From assembly GCA_041228285.1 (NCBI GenBank), contig CP166133.1:930001-994000 (forward strand): 64,000 bases of DNA. The letters are read 5' to 3'. Positions 8,223 to 17,371 of this stretch are shown here, piece after piece. The notes under the pieces were generated by a model, which was not told the DNA's origin, did not search any database, and worked only from the letters and a program-made list of their open reading frames with translations. Position 1 is the first letter of the stretch; each line of letters starts with the position of its first letter. The DNA comes from Neisseriaceae bacterium CLB008. Lineage in GTDB: Bacteria > Pseudomonadota > Gammaproteobacteria > Burkholderiales > Neisseriaceae. Both the position numbers and the translations under genes were made by a program.

Positions 8223-8990
8223 CTAGCCGTGCTTTCGGTGCTGCTGCTCATTATCGGCAATGGCTTGCGAAATGGATTCTCGCTGCTGCAAGTCTCGATA
8301 GGCTTGGAGTGATACTTCAATAAAATCAATGTGTCTTTGCGCCATTTGCCGCGCCTTGCTCGGCTGTTTACGCTTGATTGCTAAGTAAATGTCGTGGTGC
8401 TGCGTCGACAGCTCTTGCTTGATGTCGGCTACGGCAAACATATTGCCCAGATTGGTTTTGGTGTGTGTGTGCAAAACCCGCAACAGGCTGTTGGAAAACT
8501 GGGCAAATAAAATATTGTGCGATGCCTCGGCAATGGATTGATGGAACCCCACGTCAGACTCCGAACGCTTGGCCACATCGCCGGCCTCATGGGCCGCATC
8601 AATTTGCGCGAGCCAATACTGCATGCGTTTCAGGTCGGCGTCTGTGCGCCGCTCGGCGGCCATGCCGGCTAAGGTGGCCTCTAGGTGGCGCCGAAAGTCC
8701 AAAATGTCGGTTTCTAGATAATTGTGGCGATTCAGTAGGTTTTGCCAACCGACCATAAAGTCTTGCTGTACCTGCTGGGACACATAATGCCCATCGCCAT
8801 GGCGGCTGTCGATCATGCCCCGCGCGGCCAACATGCTGATCGCGTCGCGTACCGAGGGACGAGAAACGCCGAGTTCTTCGGCCAATGCCCGCTCAGGCGG
8901 AAGTTTAAAGCCAGCCTGATAAATACTCTGAAAAATACGGTCTTCAATTAAATCAGCCACTTGTTCATAAATTTTTTTATTCTTAATCAT
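8223..8990 (-). CDS. lldR: GntR/FadR-family regulator of lactate utilisation
   Basis: 255 residues. Residues 1-75 form a GntR winged helix (KLPPERALAEELGVSRPSVRDAISMLAARGMI, then the RHGDGHYV wing); residues 95-230 form an all-helical FCD ligand domain with metal-site histidines (for example in VGFHQSI and QHHDI). It is divergent from the lactate operon and a PdhR/LldR-type operator lies in between at 9158-9176. In E. coli LldR represses, and with lactate activates, lactate genes. Context makes lactate the likely effector. Confidence 0.85.
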   Translation of the reverse strand: MIKNKKIYEQVADLIEDRIFQSIYQAGFKLPPERALAEELGVSRPSVRDAISMLAARGMIDSRHGDGHYVSQQVQQDFMVGWQNLLNRHNYLETDILDFRRHLEATLAGMAAERRTDADLKRMQYWLAQIDAAHEAGDVAKRSESDVGFHQSIAEASHNILFAQFSNSLLRVLHTHTKTNLGNMFAVADIKQELSTQHHDIYLAIKRKQPSKARQMAQRHIDFIEVSLQAYRDLQQRESISQAIADNEQQHRKHG

Positions 8991-9157
8991 AGACGGCGTT
9001 CCAAGATGTTAATGACGTTAATGGTAAACCCATAATTTGGCCTTTTACTGAGGGCATCGATTTAAAAATGGCTCAATAAACAAGGATTTAATTTTTGATT
9101 GGTCTTTAAGTTTGACGATTATTCTTAAGCTGTTGTAACGTAAAGAATATATATAAA

Positions 9158-9176
9158 AAATTGGTCAGACCAATTT
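9158..9176 (+). promoter_or_regulatory. LldR/PdhR-type operator in front of the lactate operon
   Basis: A perfect 19-bp palindrome, AAATTGGTC-A-GACCAATTT, matches the ATTGGT-N3-ACCAAT core bound by FadR-family regulators PdhR and LldR. An AT-rich TATATATAAA stretch at 9148-9157, a candidate -10, abuts it, so binding would occlude the transcription start of the lut operon. A half site (ATTGGTCT) lies at about 9097-9105. Confidence 0.85.
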
Positions 9177-9196
9177 ACCACAAGGAGAATACCACA

Positions 9197-9970
9197 ATGC
9201 CTCATCTGCGCCAAGATGAACGGAAGCAACCCACCGACGTCTACTTTTTTGGTACCTGCCTGCTGGACGTGTTCCTGCCTGAAGCGGGCATGGACGCCAT
9301 GACTTTATTGAACCAGCTGGGCATTAAAGTGCATTACCCGCAGGCGCAAAGCTGCTGTGGGCAACCGGCTTATTCTTCAGGTCATCCCAAGGAAGCCTTA
9401 ACCGTGGCGACTGCTCAGCTAGGCCTGTTCCCCGAAAACTGGCCCATCGTGGTGCCTTCTGGTTCATGCGGCGGCATGATGAAGCATCATTGGCCTAAGC
9501 TGTTTGCTCAGACTGAACACGCTGCGACGGCCACGGCGATTGCCGCGCGCGTGGTGGAGTTCAGCCAATTTTTATACACCGATTTAGACTATCAGCCGCA
9601 AGACTTAGGCCCGCCCACTAAGGTCGCGGTTCACACCAGCTGCGCAGCTCGGCGCGAAATGAACGTTCACGAATCCAGCTGGGCCTTGATTGATCGGCTC
9701 GGTCAGGTCGAGCGGGTGGTGCATGATCACGAAAGTGAGTGCTGTGGCTTTGGCGGGACCTTTTCGCTCAAGCACCCACACATTGCTGGCGCGATGGTGA
9801 CCGATAAGGTAGCCGCCTTGGCTCAAGCCCAAGTAGATGAAGTGGTGACTGCCGACGCCGGCTGCTTATTGAATATTGGCGGCAAAATGGCTAAAGATCA
9901 GGTTGATGCGCCTAAACCCAAACACTTAGCCAGCTTTTTATTGGCTCGGACACAGGAGCAGCAGGCATGA
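9197..9970 (+). CDS. lutA: Lactate utilisation protein A, Cys-rich Fe-S oxidoreductase subunit
   Basis: 257 residues; also known as LldE. Two copies of the cysteine-rich CCG domain are visible: SCCGQPAYSSGHP near residue 56 and ECCGFGGTFS near 182, the ligands for a non-cubane Fe-S cluster in heterodisulfide-reductase-like proteins. LutABC together oxidise L-lactate to pyruvate at the membrane. The ATG at 9197 has an AAGGAG ribosome-binding site at 9182-9187; the longer frame starts inside the operator and is not used. Its stop overlaps the next start (ATGA). Confidence 0.93.
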   Translation: MPHLRQDERKQPTDVYFFGTCLLDVFLPEAGMDAMTLLNQLGIKVHYPQAQSCCGQPAYSSGHPKEALTVATAQLGLFPENWPIVVPSGSCGGMMKHHWPKLFAQTEHAATATAIAARVVEFSQFLYTDLDYQPQDLGPPTKVAVHTSCAARREMNVHESSWALIDRLGQVERVVHDHESECCGFGGTFSLKHPHIAGAMVTDKVAALAQAQVDEVVTADAGCLLNIGGKMAKDQVDAPKPKHLASFLLARTQEQQA

Positions 9971-10674
9971 GTCAGGCAAAAGAGCGTATTTTAACCAAGC
10001 TGCGCCAAGCGCAGGCACACAGCGTGGCTCACCCTGACGTGGGCGCGTATTACCAAGACATGGGCGCCCAGTGGGGCAGCGACCTTGAGCGACTACGCCA
10101 TTGGGCCGACACCATGCGCGCGGTCAATACCCAGATTGTGTGGGTGACCGAGGCCAATTGGCTGGCGCAACTGACCCAAATCTTGGCCGATCACGAAATC
10201 AAAACCTTGGCCGTACCCAACCAAACGATGGCCAGCCAGAAGATTCAGGCCGCGCTAGCTGTTGACGCGCCCAAGACCCAATGCGTGGTGGCCAACCAAG
10301 CGCTAGAAGCGTGTAAAACCGAATGGTTTAATGACGTCGATGCAGGCTTTACCGAAGTGCGCTGCGGCATTGCCCATACCGGCACCTTGCTGCTGTGGAC
10401 CAGTGCTCAAGAGCCGCGGGCGCTCAGCCTGATTCCACCGCTACACATTGCGCTTTTCGACACCCAAACGCTCTACAACGATTTTTACAGCGCCATGCAG
10501 GCCTTGGCCATGCCGGCCGGTATGCCCAGTAACGTGGTGCTGGTGTCGGGGCCGTCGAAAACCGCCGACATTCAATTAACCTTGGCCTACGGCGCCCACG
10601 GACCTAAAGACTTAATCGTGTTGGCGCTTTTGCCCGACGACATTGATCCGACCTTACTGGGAGCGCAGCCATGA
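9967..10674 (+). CDS. lutC: Lactate utilisation protein C (LUD domain)
   Basis: 235 residues with the LUD (YkgG/LutC) fold: the C-terminal half contains AGFTEVRCGIAHTGTLLLWTS and PPLHIALFDTQTL, near-copies of segments of the LutB LUD domain. It is the non-Fe-S subunit of the L-lactate oxidising complex. It overlaps lutA by 4 bp at the start and lutB by 4 bp at the end, so all three are translationally coupled. The order A-C-B differs from the A-B-C order of Bacillus. Confidence 0.92.
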   Translation: MSQAKERILTKLRQAQAHSVAHPDVGAYYQDMGAQWGSDLERLRHWADTMRAVNTQIVWVTEANWLAQLTQILADHEIKTLAVPNQTMASQKIQAALAVDAPKTQCVVANQALEACKTEWFNDVDAGFTEVRCGIAHTGTLLLWTSAQEPRALSLIPPLHIALFDTQTLYNDFYSAMQALAMPAGMPSNVVLVSGPSKTADIQLTLAYGAHGPKDLIVLALLPDDIDPTLLGAQP

Positions 10675-12101
10675 AGCCTACTGAAGCGGCCAGCCGCTAC
10701 TTTAAAATTGAAGCCGTTAAAGCACTAGACGACAACCATCTTCGTCACAGCCTACGCGGCGCCATGGATGGTTTAATGAGTAAGCGTCGTGCCACTTTGG
10801 CCAATGAAGAGGAATTACAGCGCTTACGCACCGTATGTGAAGGCATTCGCCAACATGCGCTGTCGCGCCTGCCTGAGCTATTGGAGCAGTTAGAAGACAA
10901 GCTCACCGAGCTAGGCGTACACGTGCATTACGCCGAAGATAAGCAAGAGGCTTGCACCATCATTCACCAAATCGCCCAAGCTCATGAGGCTAAGCTGATG
11001 GTGAAGGGCAAGTCTATGGTGAGTGAAGAAATCCATCTGAATGAATTCTTGGCTGAGCAGGGCGTAGAAGCCGTAGAAAGCGACATGGGCGAGTATATTT
11101 TGCAGCTGGCCCATGAAAAACCGACCCACATCGTGATGCCGGCAATTCACAAAACCAAGGATCAAGTCAGCGAGCTGTTTCATGAACATCTAGGCTCGCC
11201 GCTTACCGACGACGTGGATGAGCTCATTCGCGTGGGCCGCAGCGCTTTACGCGACGTGTATCGACAGGCCGATCTTGGCCTGTCTGGGGTGAACTTCGCT
11301 GTAGCCGAAACCGGCACGCTGTGTCTGGTGGAAAATGAAGGCAACGGCCGCCTATCGACTACGGTGCCGCCGGTGCACATCGCCATTACGGGGATTGAAA
11401 AAGTGGTCGCCCAGCTCAGCGACGTGGTGCCGCTGTATAGCCTGCTGACCCGTAGCGCCATTGGCCAAAACATCACCACGTATTTCAATATGATCACCGG
11501 CCCCCGTCGTCATCAAGAATTAGATGGCCCGCAGGAAATGCATTTGGTGCTGTTGGACAACGGTCGTACCCAAGCCTATGCCGACGAACAAATGCGCCAA
11601 ACCTTGCAGTGTATTCGCTGTGGTGCCTGCATGAATCATTGCCCGGTGTACACCCGCGTAGGCGGTGCGGCTTATGGAACGACTTACCCAGGCCCCATTG
11701 GCGAAATCATTTCGCCGCATTTGATGGGCTTGGACGACACTCATGATTTGCCGACTGCGTCGAGCCTATGTGGCGCCTGCGCCGAAGTGTGTCCGGTGCG
11801 CATTCCCATTCCCGATCTGTTGATTCGGCTGCGCACCGAAGCGCAACGTTCGCCCAATGAAGTGGTGCCACACCCGATTCGGGGGCAGGGCGCGGCTCAT
11901 TCGGTGAGTGAGCAAATGGCCTGGCGTTTATTTGCCGGCGTCAGTAGCCATGCTTTTGGCTATCGCTTGGCCACGCAAATGGCCACGCGCCTGCGTGCGC
12001 TCACGCCCAAACGCCAGCTTGGCTGGACTCAAAACCATGTGCCGCTGCGCCCTGCTGCCAAAACGCTGCACCAAATGGTCAAAGAAAAAAACAATACCTA
12101 A
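10671..12101 (+). CDS. lutB: Lactate utilisation protein B, ferredoxin-type Fe-S subunit
   Basis: 476 residues, also LldF. Residues 1-300 are a LUD domain (NFAVAETGTLCLVENEGNGR); two 4Fe-4S motifs follow, CIRCGACMNHCP near 314 and CGACAEVCP near 367. A C-terminal cap with conserved Trp residues ends the protein. It passes electrons from L-lactate oxidation toward quinone together with LutA and LutC. Length and domain order are those of the family. Confidence 0.93.
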   Translation: MKPTEAASRYFKIEAVKALDDNHLRHSLRGAMDGLMSKRRATLANEEELQRLRTVCEGIRQHALSRLPELLEQLEDKLTELGVHVHYAEDKQEACTIIHQIAQAHEAKLMVKGKSMVSEEIHLNEFLAEQGVEAVESDMGEYILQLAHEKPTHIVMPAIHKTKDQVSELFHEHLGSPLTDDVDELIRVGRSALRDVYRQADLGLSGVNFAVAETGTLCLVENEGNGRLSTTVPPVHIAITGIEKVVAQLSDVVPLYSLLTRSAIGQNITTYFNMITGPRRHQELDGPQEMHLVLLDNGRTQAYADEQMRQTLQCIRCGACMNHCPVYTRVGGAAYGTTYPGPIGEIISPHLMGLDDTHDLPTASSLCGACAEVCPVRIPIPDLLIRLRTEAQRSPNEVVPHPIRGQGAAHSVSEQMAWRLFAGVSSHAFGYRLATQMATRLRALTPKRQLGWTQNHVPLRPAAKTLHQMVKEKNNT

Positions 12102-12119
12102 AGCTTTAATTTATAACAC

Positions 12120-12154
12120 GCCGACGCTGAAGTTCAGGCGTTGGCTGATTTTTT
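12120..12154 (+). terminator. Terminator-like attenuator between lutB and lctP
   Basis: GCCGACG-CTGA (12120-12130) pairs with TCAG-G-CGTTGGC (12134-12145), with one G bulge and one G-T pair, followed by six T (12149-12154). Since lctP follows on the same strand 31 bp later, it may only partly terminate the lut transcript. Confidence 0.6.
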
Positions 12155-12184
12155 ACGTCTAAATAAGAAACACAGGAGAAACAC

Positions 12185-13849
12185 ATGATTGATACATGGC
12201 AACAAATTTATGACCCGCTGGGGAATATTTGGCTATCCAGCCTGGTGGCGTTAATCCCCATCATCTTTTTCTTTTTGGCTTTAACCGTGCTGCGCTTAAA
12301 AGGCAGCGTTGCTGGCTCCATCACCGTGCTGTTGGCGTTTTTGGTGGCCATTGTCGCCTATAAAATGCCGGTGCTTTTGGCTTTATCATCGATTGTTTAT
12401 GGCTTTTTCTATGGGCTGTGGCCGATTGCCTGGATCATCATTGGCGCCGTATTCTTATATAAAATCTCGGTAAAAACCGGGCATTTTGACATCATCCGCG
12501 CCAGTATTTTGTCGATTACGGAAGACCAGCGCTTACAAATGCTGTTGGTGGGCTTTGCTTTTGGTACCTTCTTAGAGGGCGCTGCGGGCTTTGGTGCACC
12601 GGTGGCAATTACCGCTGCGCTGTTGGTTGGCCTTGGGTTTAAGCCCTTATACGCCGCCGGCCTGTGTTTGATCGTCAACACCGCCCCCGTAGCGTTTGGC
12701 GCCATGGGCATCCCCATCATTGTGGCGGGTGAAGTATCGGGCGTAGAAGTCATGGCCGTCAGCCAAATGGTGGGCCGTCAGCTGCCGTTTATGGTGCCGA
12801 TCGTGCTGTTTTGGATCATGGGTATTATGGATGGCGTGCGCGGCATCAAAGAAACCTGGCCCGCCGTTTTGGTCAGCAGCTTGTCGTTTGCTCTGGCGCA
12901 ATACGCCACGTCTAACTTCGTTGGCCCAGAACTGCCGGACATTACCGCCGCCATTGCGACGCTGATTTCTTTAACCCTATTCTTAAAAGTCTGGAAACCG
13001 AAGCACATCTTCCGCTTTGAGCAAGAAGATGGCGCCCAAGCCTCCATTGACCTCGCCAATACACCTAAGTATTCAACCAAACAAGTGATGGTGGCGTGGT
13101 CACCGTTTGCGATCTTAACCTTGATGGTGACGATTTGGAGCATTCAGCCGTTCAAAGTGTTGTTTGCTTCTGGCGGCGCCTTAAGCAATTGGGTGTTGTC
13201 TGTGCCCGTGCCGTTTTTACACAATGCGGTGCAAAAAATGCCGCCTATCGTGAGTGAAGTCGTGAACTACGGGGCCGTGTATAAGTTTGATTGGTTTTCG
13301 GCCACCGGTACGGCCATTTTCTTTGCAGGCTTAATCACCATTGTGGTGTTGAAAATGCGTCCTAAGGCCGCGGTGCAAACCTTTGTGGAAACGCTGAATG
13401 AATTGAAAGTGTCGATTTACTCTATTGGCATGGTGTTGGCTTTTGCATTTATTGCCAACTACTCAGGCCTGTCGGCTACCTTGGCCTTGGCCTTGGCGCA
13501 CACAGGTAAAGCCTTTACCTTCTTCTCGCCGTTCCTTGGCTGGTTGGGCGTGTTCCTAACCGGTTCAGATACCTCGGCCAATGCCTTGTTCTCAGCCTTA
13601 CAGGCGACGACGGCGCAGCAAATCGGCATCCCAGAAGTGTTGCTGGTGGCGGCGAACACCTCAGGTGGCGTGACCGGTAAAATGATTTCGCCGCAGTCTA
13701 TTGCCATTGCGTGTGCTGCCGTGGGTTTGGTGGGGCGTGAAAGCGATTTATTCCGCTTTACCTTAAAGCACAGCCTTGCGTTTACGGTGATGATTGGCGT
13801 CATCGTGACGGTGCAGGCTTATCTATTACCGTGGATGATTCCGAACTAA
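12185..13849 (+). CDS. lctP: L-lactate permease
   Basis: 554 residues, many membrane helices. It imports lactate (and glycolate) with protons across the inner membrane. Family hallmarks include [22 protein letters not shown] near residue 130, [19 protein letters not shown] near 460 and [21 protein letters not shown] near 500. Its length matches LctP/LldP. CAGGAG precedes the ATG. It lies downstream of lutACB and upstream of dld, so it feeds both lactate enantiomers to the catabolic enzymes. Confidence 0.94.
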   Translation: MIDTWQQIYDPLGNIWLSSLVALIPIIFFFLALTVLRLKGSVAGSITVLLAFLVAIVAYKMPVLLALSSIVYGFFYGLWPIAWIIIGAVFLYKISVKTGHFDIIRASILSITEDQRLQMLLVGFAFGTFLEGAAGFGAPVAITAALLVGLGFKPLYAAGLCLIVNTAPVAFGAMGIPIIVAGEVSGVEVMAVSQMVGRQLPFMVPIVLFWIMGIMDGVRGIKETWPAVLVSSLSFALAQYATSNFVGPELPDITAAIATLISLTLFLKVWKPKHIFRFEQEDGAQASIDLANTPKYSTKQVMVAWSPFAILTLMVTIWSIQPFKVLFASGGALSNWVLSVPVPFLHNAVQKMPPIVSEVVNYGAVYKFDWFSATGTAIFFAGLITIVVLKMRPKAAVQTFVETLNELKVSIYSIGMVLAFAFIANYSGLSATLALALAHTGKAFTFFSPFLGWLGVFLTGSDTSANALFSALQATTAQQIGIPEVLLVAANTSGGVTGKMISPQSIAIACAAVGLVGRESDLFRFTLKHSLAFTVMIGVIVTVQAYLLPWMIPN

Positions 13850-13885
13850 ACAGTTAGCCTGCCGCTAGGCGGCCATGAACCCGCC

Positions 13886-13917
13886 CAGCCTTAGGTACTG
13901 TGATGTACCTAAGGCTG
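13886..13917 (+). other. Perfect hairpin between lctP and dld
   Basis: CAGCCTTAGGTAC (13886-13898) and GTACCTAAGGCTG (13905-13917) form a 13-bp perfect stem with a 6-nt loop and no T run. It ends 9 nt before the dld ribosome-binding site. It may protect or process the mRNA rather than terminate. Confidence 0.6.
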
Positions 13918-13937
13918 AGTGCTTAAAGGAGAGGGCA

Positions 13938-15644
13938 ATGCATGCTCACACCGAGACGATGAACGTCGTCCAGCAGTTGATTGAAATTGTGGGCTCAGCC
14001 CATGTGTTACAGAGCGATACCCAAACGCGCCATTACCGCCAAGGCCACCGCTATGGCGGCGGTGAGGTGTTGGCCGTGGTGGTGCCGGGAACATTATTAG
14101 AGCAGTGGCGTGTTTTGCAAGCCGCGGTCGCGGCCAACTGCGTGGTCATCATGCAGGCCGCCAATACCGGGCTAACCGGTGGCTCTACCCCGTTTGGCGC
14201 CGACTACGATCGCCCCGTGGTGTTGATCAGCACCCGTCGCTTGGCCGGTATTCAAGTCATCCAAGACGGTGCACAGGTGATCTGCCTGCCTGGTGCCACC
14301 CTCGATGCCTTAGAAAGAACCCTTGCACCCTATGGTCGTGAACCGCATTCGGTGATCGGCTCATCCTGCATCGGCGCTTCGGTTTTAGGCGGCGTGTGCA
14401 ATAACTCCGGCGGCGCCTTGGTGCGCCGCGGTCCTGCCTATACCGAGCTGGCGCTGTATGCACGCGTCAACGATGACGGTAGCCTCGCCCTGGTGAATCA
14501 TCTGGGCGTGGATTTGGGCGACAGCCCTGAAGAAATCTTGACCCGCTTGGCTGAACAGCAATACGCGCCCAGCGACGTTGAGGCGCCTGCACACCGCTGC
14601 GCCTCGGATCAACATTACAGCCACGACGTGGCGCAAGTTGACGCCGATACGCCGGCACGTTTTAACGCCGACCCTACGCGCCTGTTTGAAGCTTCAGGCT
14701 CCGCTGGCAAAGTGTGCGTGTTCGCCGTGCGTTTAGACACCTTCAGTAAGGTGCCCAGTCAGGTGCTCTACATCGGCAGCAACGCGCAAGAAGACCTAAC
14801 CGCGATTCGCCGAGCCTTACTCACCGAACTGCCACGGCTGCCGATTGCGGGCGAATACATTCATCGTGTTGCCTACGACATCGGTGCCAAATACGGTAAA
14901 GACACGTTTTGGTTCATCGAAAAATACGGCACGGTTAACGTGCCTAAAGCATTTGCGGCCAAAGACAAGGTCGACGGCTGGCTGGAAAAATTTGGCGTGC
15001 GCGGGCTGACGGATAAAGTCTTGCAGCTATTCACCAAATGCCTGCCCAACCATCTGCCGGCGCGGATGAATCAGTTTAGGGATTTGTATGAACACCATTT
15101 GGTGATTCGCATCGAAGAGCAAGACGTGGACCAGGTCAGCCAAATCTTGGCGGATTATTTTTCCTCGCGTCAGAGCGGTGATTTCTTCTTGTGTACCGAA
15201 GAAGAGGGGCGAAAAGCCTTTTTGCATCGCTTTGCCGTGGCCGGCGCCGCCATTCGCTATCGCAACACCCACCGCAGCGAAGTGGAAGACATCGTGGCCC
15301 TCGATATTGCCTTACGGCGTAACGACCAAGAGTGGGTGGAAACCTTACCCAAGGCTATGGACGACGTCATCGTGCACAAGCTGTATTACGGCCACTTTTT
15401 TTGCCACGTGTTTCACCAAGACTACATCGTCAAAAAAGGCGTTGACCCCTTGGCCATGGAACATCAAATGTGGGCTTTGCTAGACGATAGAGGCGCTGAA
15501 TACCCAGCCGAGCATAACGTTGGCCACCTGTACGTGGCCAAGCCTAGCTTAAAACAGCATTATCGTGCGCTCGATCCAACCAATACCTTTAACCCAGGCA
15601 TTGGCCACACGTCTAAGTTGAAAAACTGGCAAGATCGAAAATAA
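13938..15644 (+). CDS. dld: Quinone-dependent D-lactate dehydrogenase
   Basis: 568 residues, FAD-dependent, membrane-associated; oxidises D-lactate to pyruvate and reduces quinone. The PCMH-type FAD domain contains AANTGLTGGSTPFG and the CNNSGGALVRRGPAYTELAL segment characteristic of E. coli Dld (571 residues). A C-terminal Dld membrane-binding domain contains HHLVIRIEEQDV and HVFHQDYIVKKG. The ATG at 13938 is preceded by AAAGGAGAG at 13926; the frame open from 13875 would add sequence lying in the hairpin. It completes the lactate operon. Confidence 0.93.
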   Translation: MHAHTETMNVVQQLIEIVGSAHVLQSDTQTRHYRQGHRYGGGEVLAVVVPGTLLEQWRVLQAAVAANCVVIMQAANTGLTGGSTPFGADYDRPVVLISTRRLAGIQVIQDGAQVICLPGATLDALERTLAPYGREPHSVIGSSCIGASVLGGVCNNSGGALVRRGPAYTELALYARVNDDGSLALVNHLGVDLGDSPEEILTRLAEQQYAPSDVEAPAHRCASDQHYSHDVAQVDADTPARFNADPTRLFEASGSAGKVCVFAVRLDTFSKVPSQVLYIGSNAQEDLTAIRRALLTELPRLPIAGEYIHRVAYDIGAKYGKDTFWFIEKYGTVNVPKAFAAKDKVDGWLEKFGVRGLTDKVLQLFTKCLPNHLPARMNQFRDLYEHHLVIRIEEQDVDQVSQILADYFSSRQSGDFFLCTEEEGRKAFLHRFAVAGAAIRYRNTHRSEVEDIVALDIALRRNDQEWVETLPKAMDDVIVHKLYYGHFFCHVFHQDYIVKKGVDPLAMEHQMWALLDDRGAEYPAEHNVGHLYVAKPSLKQHYRALDPTNTFNPGIGHTSKLKNWQDRK

Positions 15645-15662
15645 GGGATTAAGGCTTAAAAT

Positions 15663-15707
15663 AAAAGGCTTGCTGCATGCTGTTAAAGCACGCAGCAAGC
15701 CTTTTTT
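15663..15707 (+). terminator. Strong bidirectional terminator after dld
   Basis: GGCTTGCTGC (15667-15676) pairs with GCAGCAAGCC (15692-15701), flanked by an A run on the left and six T at 15702-15707. It ends the lactate operon and, read on the other strand, the small membrane protein gene at 15725. Confidence 0.9.
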
Positions 15708-15724
15708 GGTGTGGCCCGTGTTTT

Positions 15725-15970
15725 TTAGCCGCGGCCAAACCAGCGATTGAGGCCCAACCAGAGCGCCAGCGGCAGCCCAAAAATAAGCCCCACCGCTAAG
15801 GCAAACGCCAGCCATTCAGGCACGCCAAAGCCAAACGCAAAGGTAAACGCCACGCCATAAATCGCTTCTAAAGGGTTGAACGCGGCCAAGCTAAAAGCGC
15901 TGGCGCCAGAAAACACAAAGATCAAAAACAGGCATAGGCCAAGGGCAATCAATAGATTTAATAAGCGCAT
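15725..15970 (-). CDS. Small hydrophobic membrane protein of unknown function
   Basis: 81 residues with two predicted membrane segments (about 4-25 and 52-74) and few charges. No family recognised. The C-terminus (LWLGLNRWFGRG) is basic and probably cytoplasmic. It stands alone between the dld terminator and the repeat array, with AGGAA upstream of the ATG. Codon use resembles its neighbours, so I regard it as a probable gene. Confidence 0.5.
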   Translation of the reverse strand: MRLLNLLIALGLCLFLIFVFSGASAFSLAAFNPLEAIYGVAFTFAFGFGVPEWLAFALAVGLIFGLPLALWLGLNRWFGRG

Positions 15971-16004
15971 TAACTTTCCTCGATTAATTAATCAACGTTC
16001 CGCG

Positions 16005-16580
16005 TAGGGTGGATAAAGCACCGCCTACTCACGGCCTTAAGGCCTCACCTCAGCTAAAAACACAGACAACGTGGGTCACGACCCACCCTACGAGAACCAC
16101 TGCTCGTCGCTGCGCCCATGATCAACTGATCCAGCCTGCGGAGGGTGGGTAAAGCGCAGCCTACCCATGGCTTTAAGGCCTCACCTCAGCTAAAAACACA
16201 GACAACGTGGGTCACGACCCACCCTACGAGAACCACCGCTCGTCGCTGTGCCCATGATCAACTTATCCAACCTGCGTAGGGTGGATAAAGCGCAGCGGAG
16301 CCACGGCTTTAAGGCATTACCTCACCTAAAAACACAGACAACGTGGGTCACGACCCACCCTACGAGAACCGCTGCTCGTCGCTGTACCCATGATCAACTG
16401 ATTCAACCTGCGTAGGGTGGGTAAAGCGCAGCCTACCCACGGCCTTAAAGCATCATCTCAGCTAAAAACACAGACAACGTGGGTCACGACCCATCCTACG
16501 AGAACCACTGCTTGCCGCTGCCCCCGTGGTGAGCTGAACCAACCTGCGTAGGGTGGGTAAAGCGCAGCGGACCCACGATC
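16005..16580. repeat. 136-bp tandem repeat array, four full units plus a partial
   Basis: The motif TAGGGTGGnTAAAGC begins at 16005, 16141 (GAGGGT variant), 16277, 16413 and 16549: exactly 136 bp each time. Every unit contains two hairpin-forming pieces of the dispersed repeat, GGGTGGGTAAAGCGCAGCC..CCCACG and CGTGGGTCACGACCCACC, joined by conserved spacers (for example CTAAAAACACAGACAA and GCCCATGATCAACT). Units differ by point changes only. No open frame spans it convincingly. It fills most of the 625-bp gap between the flanking genes. Confidence 0.9.
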
Positions 16581-16595
16581 TTTACCTTCAGGATT

Positions 16596-16973
16596 TTAGT
16601 CCTGCGAGCCTGGATCATCAGGCTCGTGCTGACGCGCTAAGCGCATGTATTCTTCATCGGCCAATATTTGGCCCATGTCGCCTAACTCCAGCATCAGGCC
16701 GCCGGCCATGTGTAAAAGTTCGGCCGCCGCATCGTTGATTTCGTCTACGGGCAGCTGTAATGAAGGATCGGCCACGGTATTGGCCTGAATCAGGCCCGCT
16801 ACGGTGGTTAGAATACGGCCAAAGCCATAGTGGGCGGACTGAACGTTTGACAGCAGGAAGGTTAAGTCGGCGTTGTTGAGCGCCTTGGGCGCGGCTAAGG
16901 CTTCGGGATTGGCGAGGAGGGTGGCCAGGGGGTTGTAATGGGTACGGAGGGTAGATTTCTGTGAGGTTGCCAT
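16596..16973 (-). CDS. Small conserved protein of unknown function, copy 1 of a paralogous pair
   Basis: 125 residues, mostly helical, acidic C-terminus, no signal peptide. It is clearly paralogous to the protein at 47506-47904: both start MATSQ(K/Q)STLR(T/S)HYNPLA and share LPVDEINDAAAEL or VPVDEINDAAAEL and ELGDMGQ(I/V)LADEEYMR. I recognise no family. Both copies also share a distant promoter plus hairpin leader (here 17204-17258, about 230 nt upstream), so the unit duplicated as promoter, leader and gene. Confidence 0.7.
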   Translation of the reverse strand: MATSQKSTLRTHYNPLATLLANPEALAAPKALNNADLTFLLSNVQSAHYGFGRILTTVAGLIQANTVADPSLQLPVDEINDAAAELLHMAGGLMLELGDMGQILADEEYMRLARQHEPDDPGSQD

Positions 16974-17015
16974 GATGTAACCTTTTTAGTTGAGTCGCCC
17001 TCACTTACAACGCTT

Positions 17016-17258
17016 CTAAAAGCAGGTAAGGGTGGCGGCAAATGATGGATTGGAAGACTGGGTCAACTTAAGCCCAGCGAGCGCACGCACTCTCCACCAT
17101 CTGCCACCATTGAAGCGGTACAGACAGGGTCTGGTGCAGATGAAGCGGCCACGATGAATGATGGACACTGATCTGCCAAGTTGAAAACAGCCTTCCAAAG
17201 CTGATTGAGTGATTGAACTCAATGCGGGTATTTTGGGGGGGATTCGGTCCGTGGTCAA
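17016..17258 (-). promoter_or_regulatory. Promoter and long leader of the small paralogous gene, copy 1
   Basis: On the minus strand, TTGACC (17253-17258) and CAAAAT (17230-17235) are 17 bp apart. Just downstream ATTGAGT-GATTGA-ACTCAAT (17204-17223) forms a hairpin, followed by the AGCTTTGGAAGGCTG block at 17188-17203. About 50 bp are nearly identical to 48091-48161 upstream of the second paralogue. The roughly 230-nt leader between hairpin and start codon holds no convincing gene. This covers the 398-bp gap up to 17371. Confidence 0.65.
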
Positions 17259-17371
17259 GACAAAGCGCGTGTGGCGACTCAAGCGCTCAGCTAAGAGCGG
17301 CTGGCTTCATTGTTTCATGCGTTGCGGTGGCCTCCATTATATGATTTAAACCACGCATAAGGGCTCCAATC

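Noticed and set aside
16005-16580. CRISPR array suspected from regular repeats
   Set aside because: Units are 136-bp tandem copies with no unique spacers; there is no short direct repeat with variable spacer pattern and no cas gene.
17016-17282. 88-codon minus-strand frame in the leader of the small paralogous gene
   Set aside because: It starts upstream of the conserved promoter, runs through the promoter and hairpin, and the matching leader of copy 2 does not preserve a homologous frame over its length.
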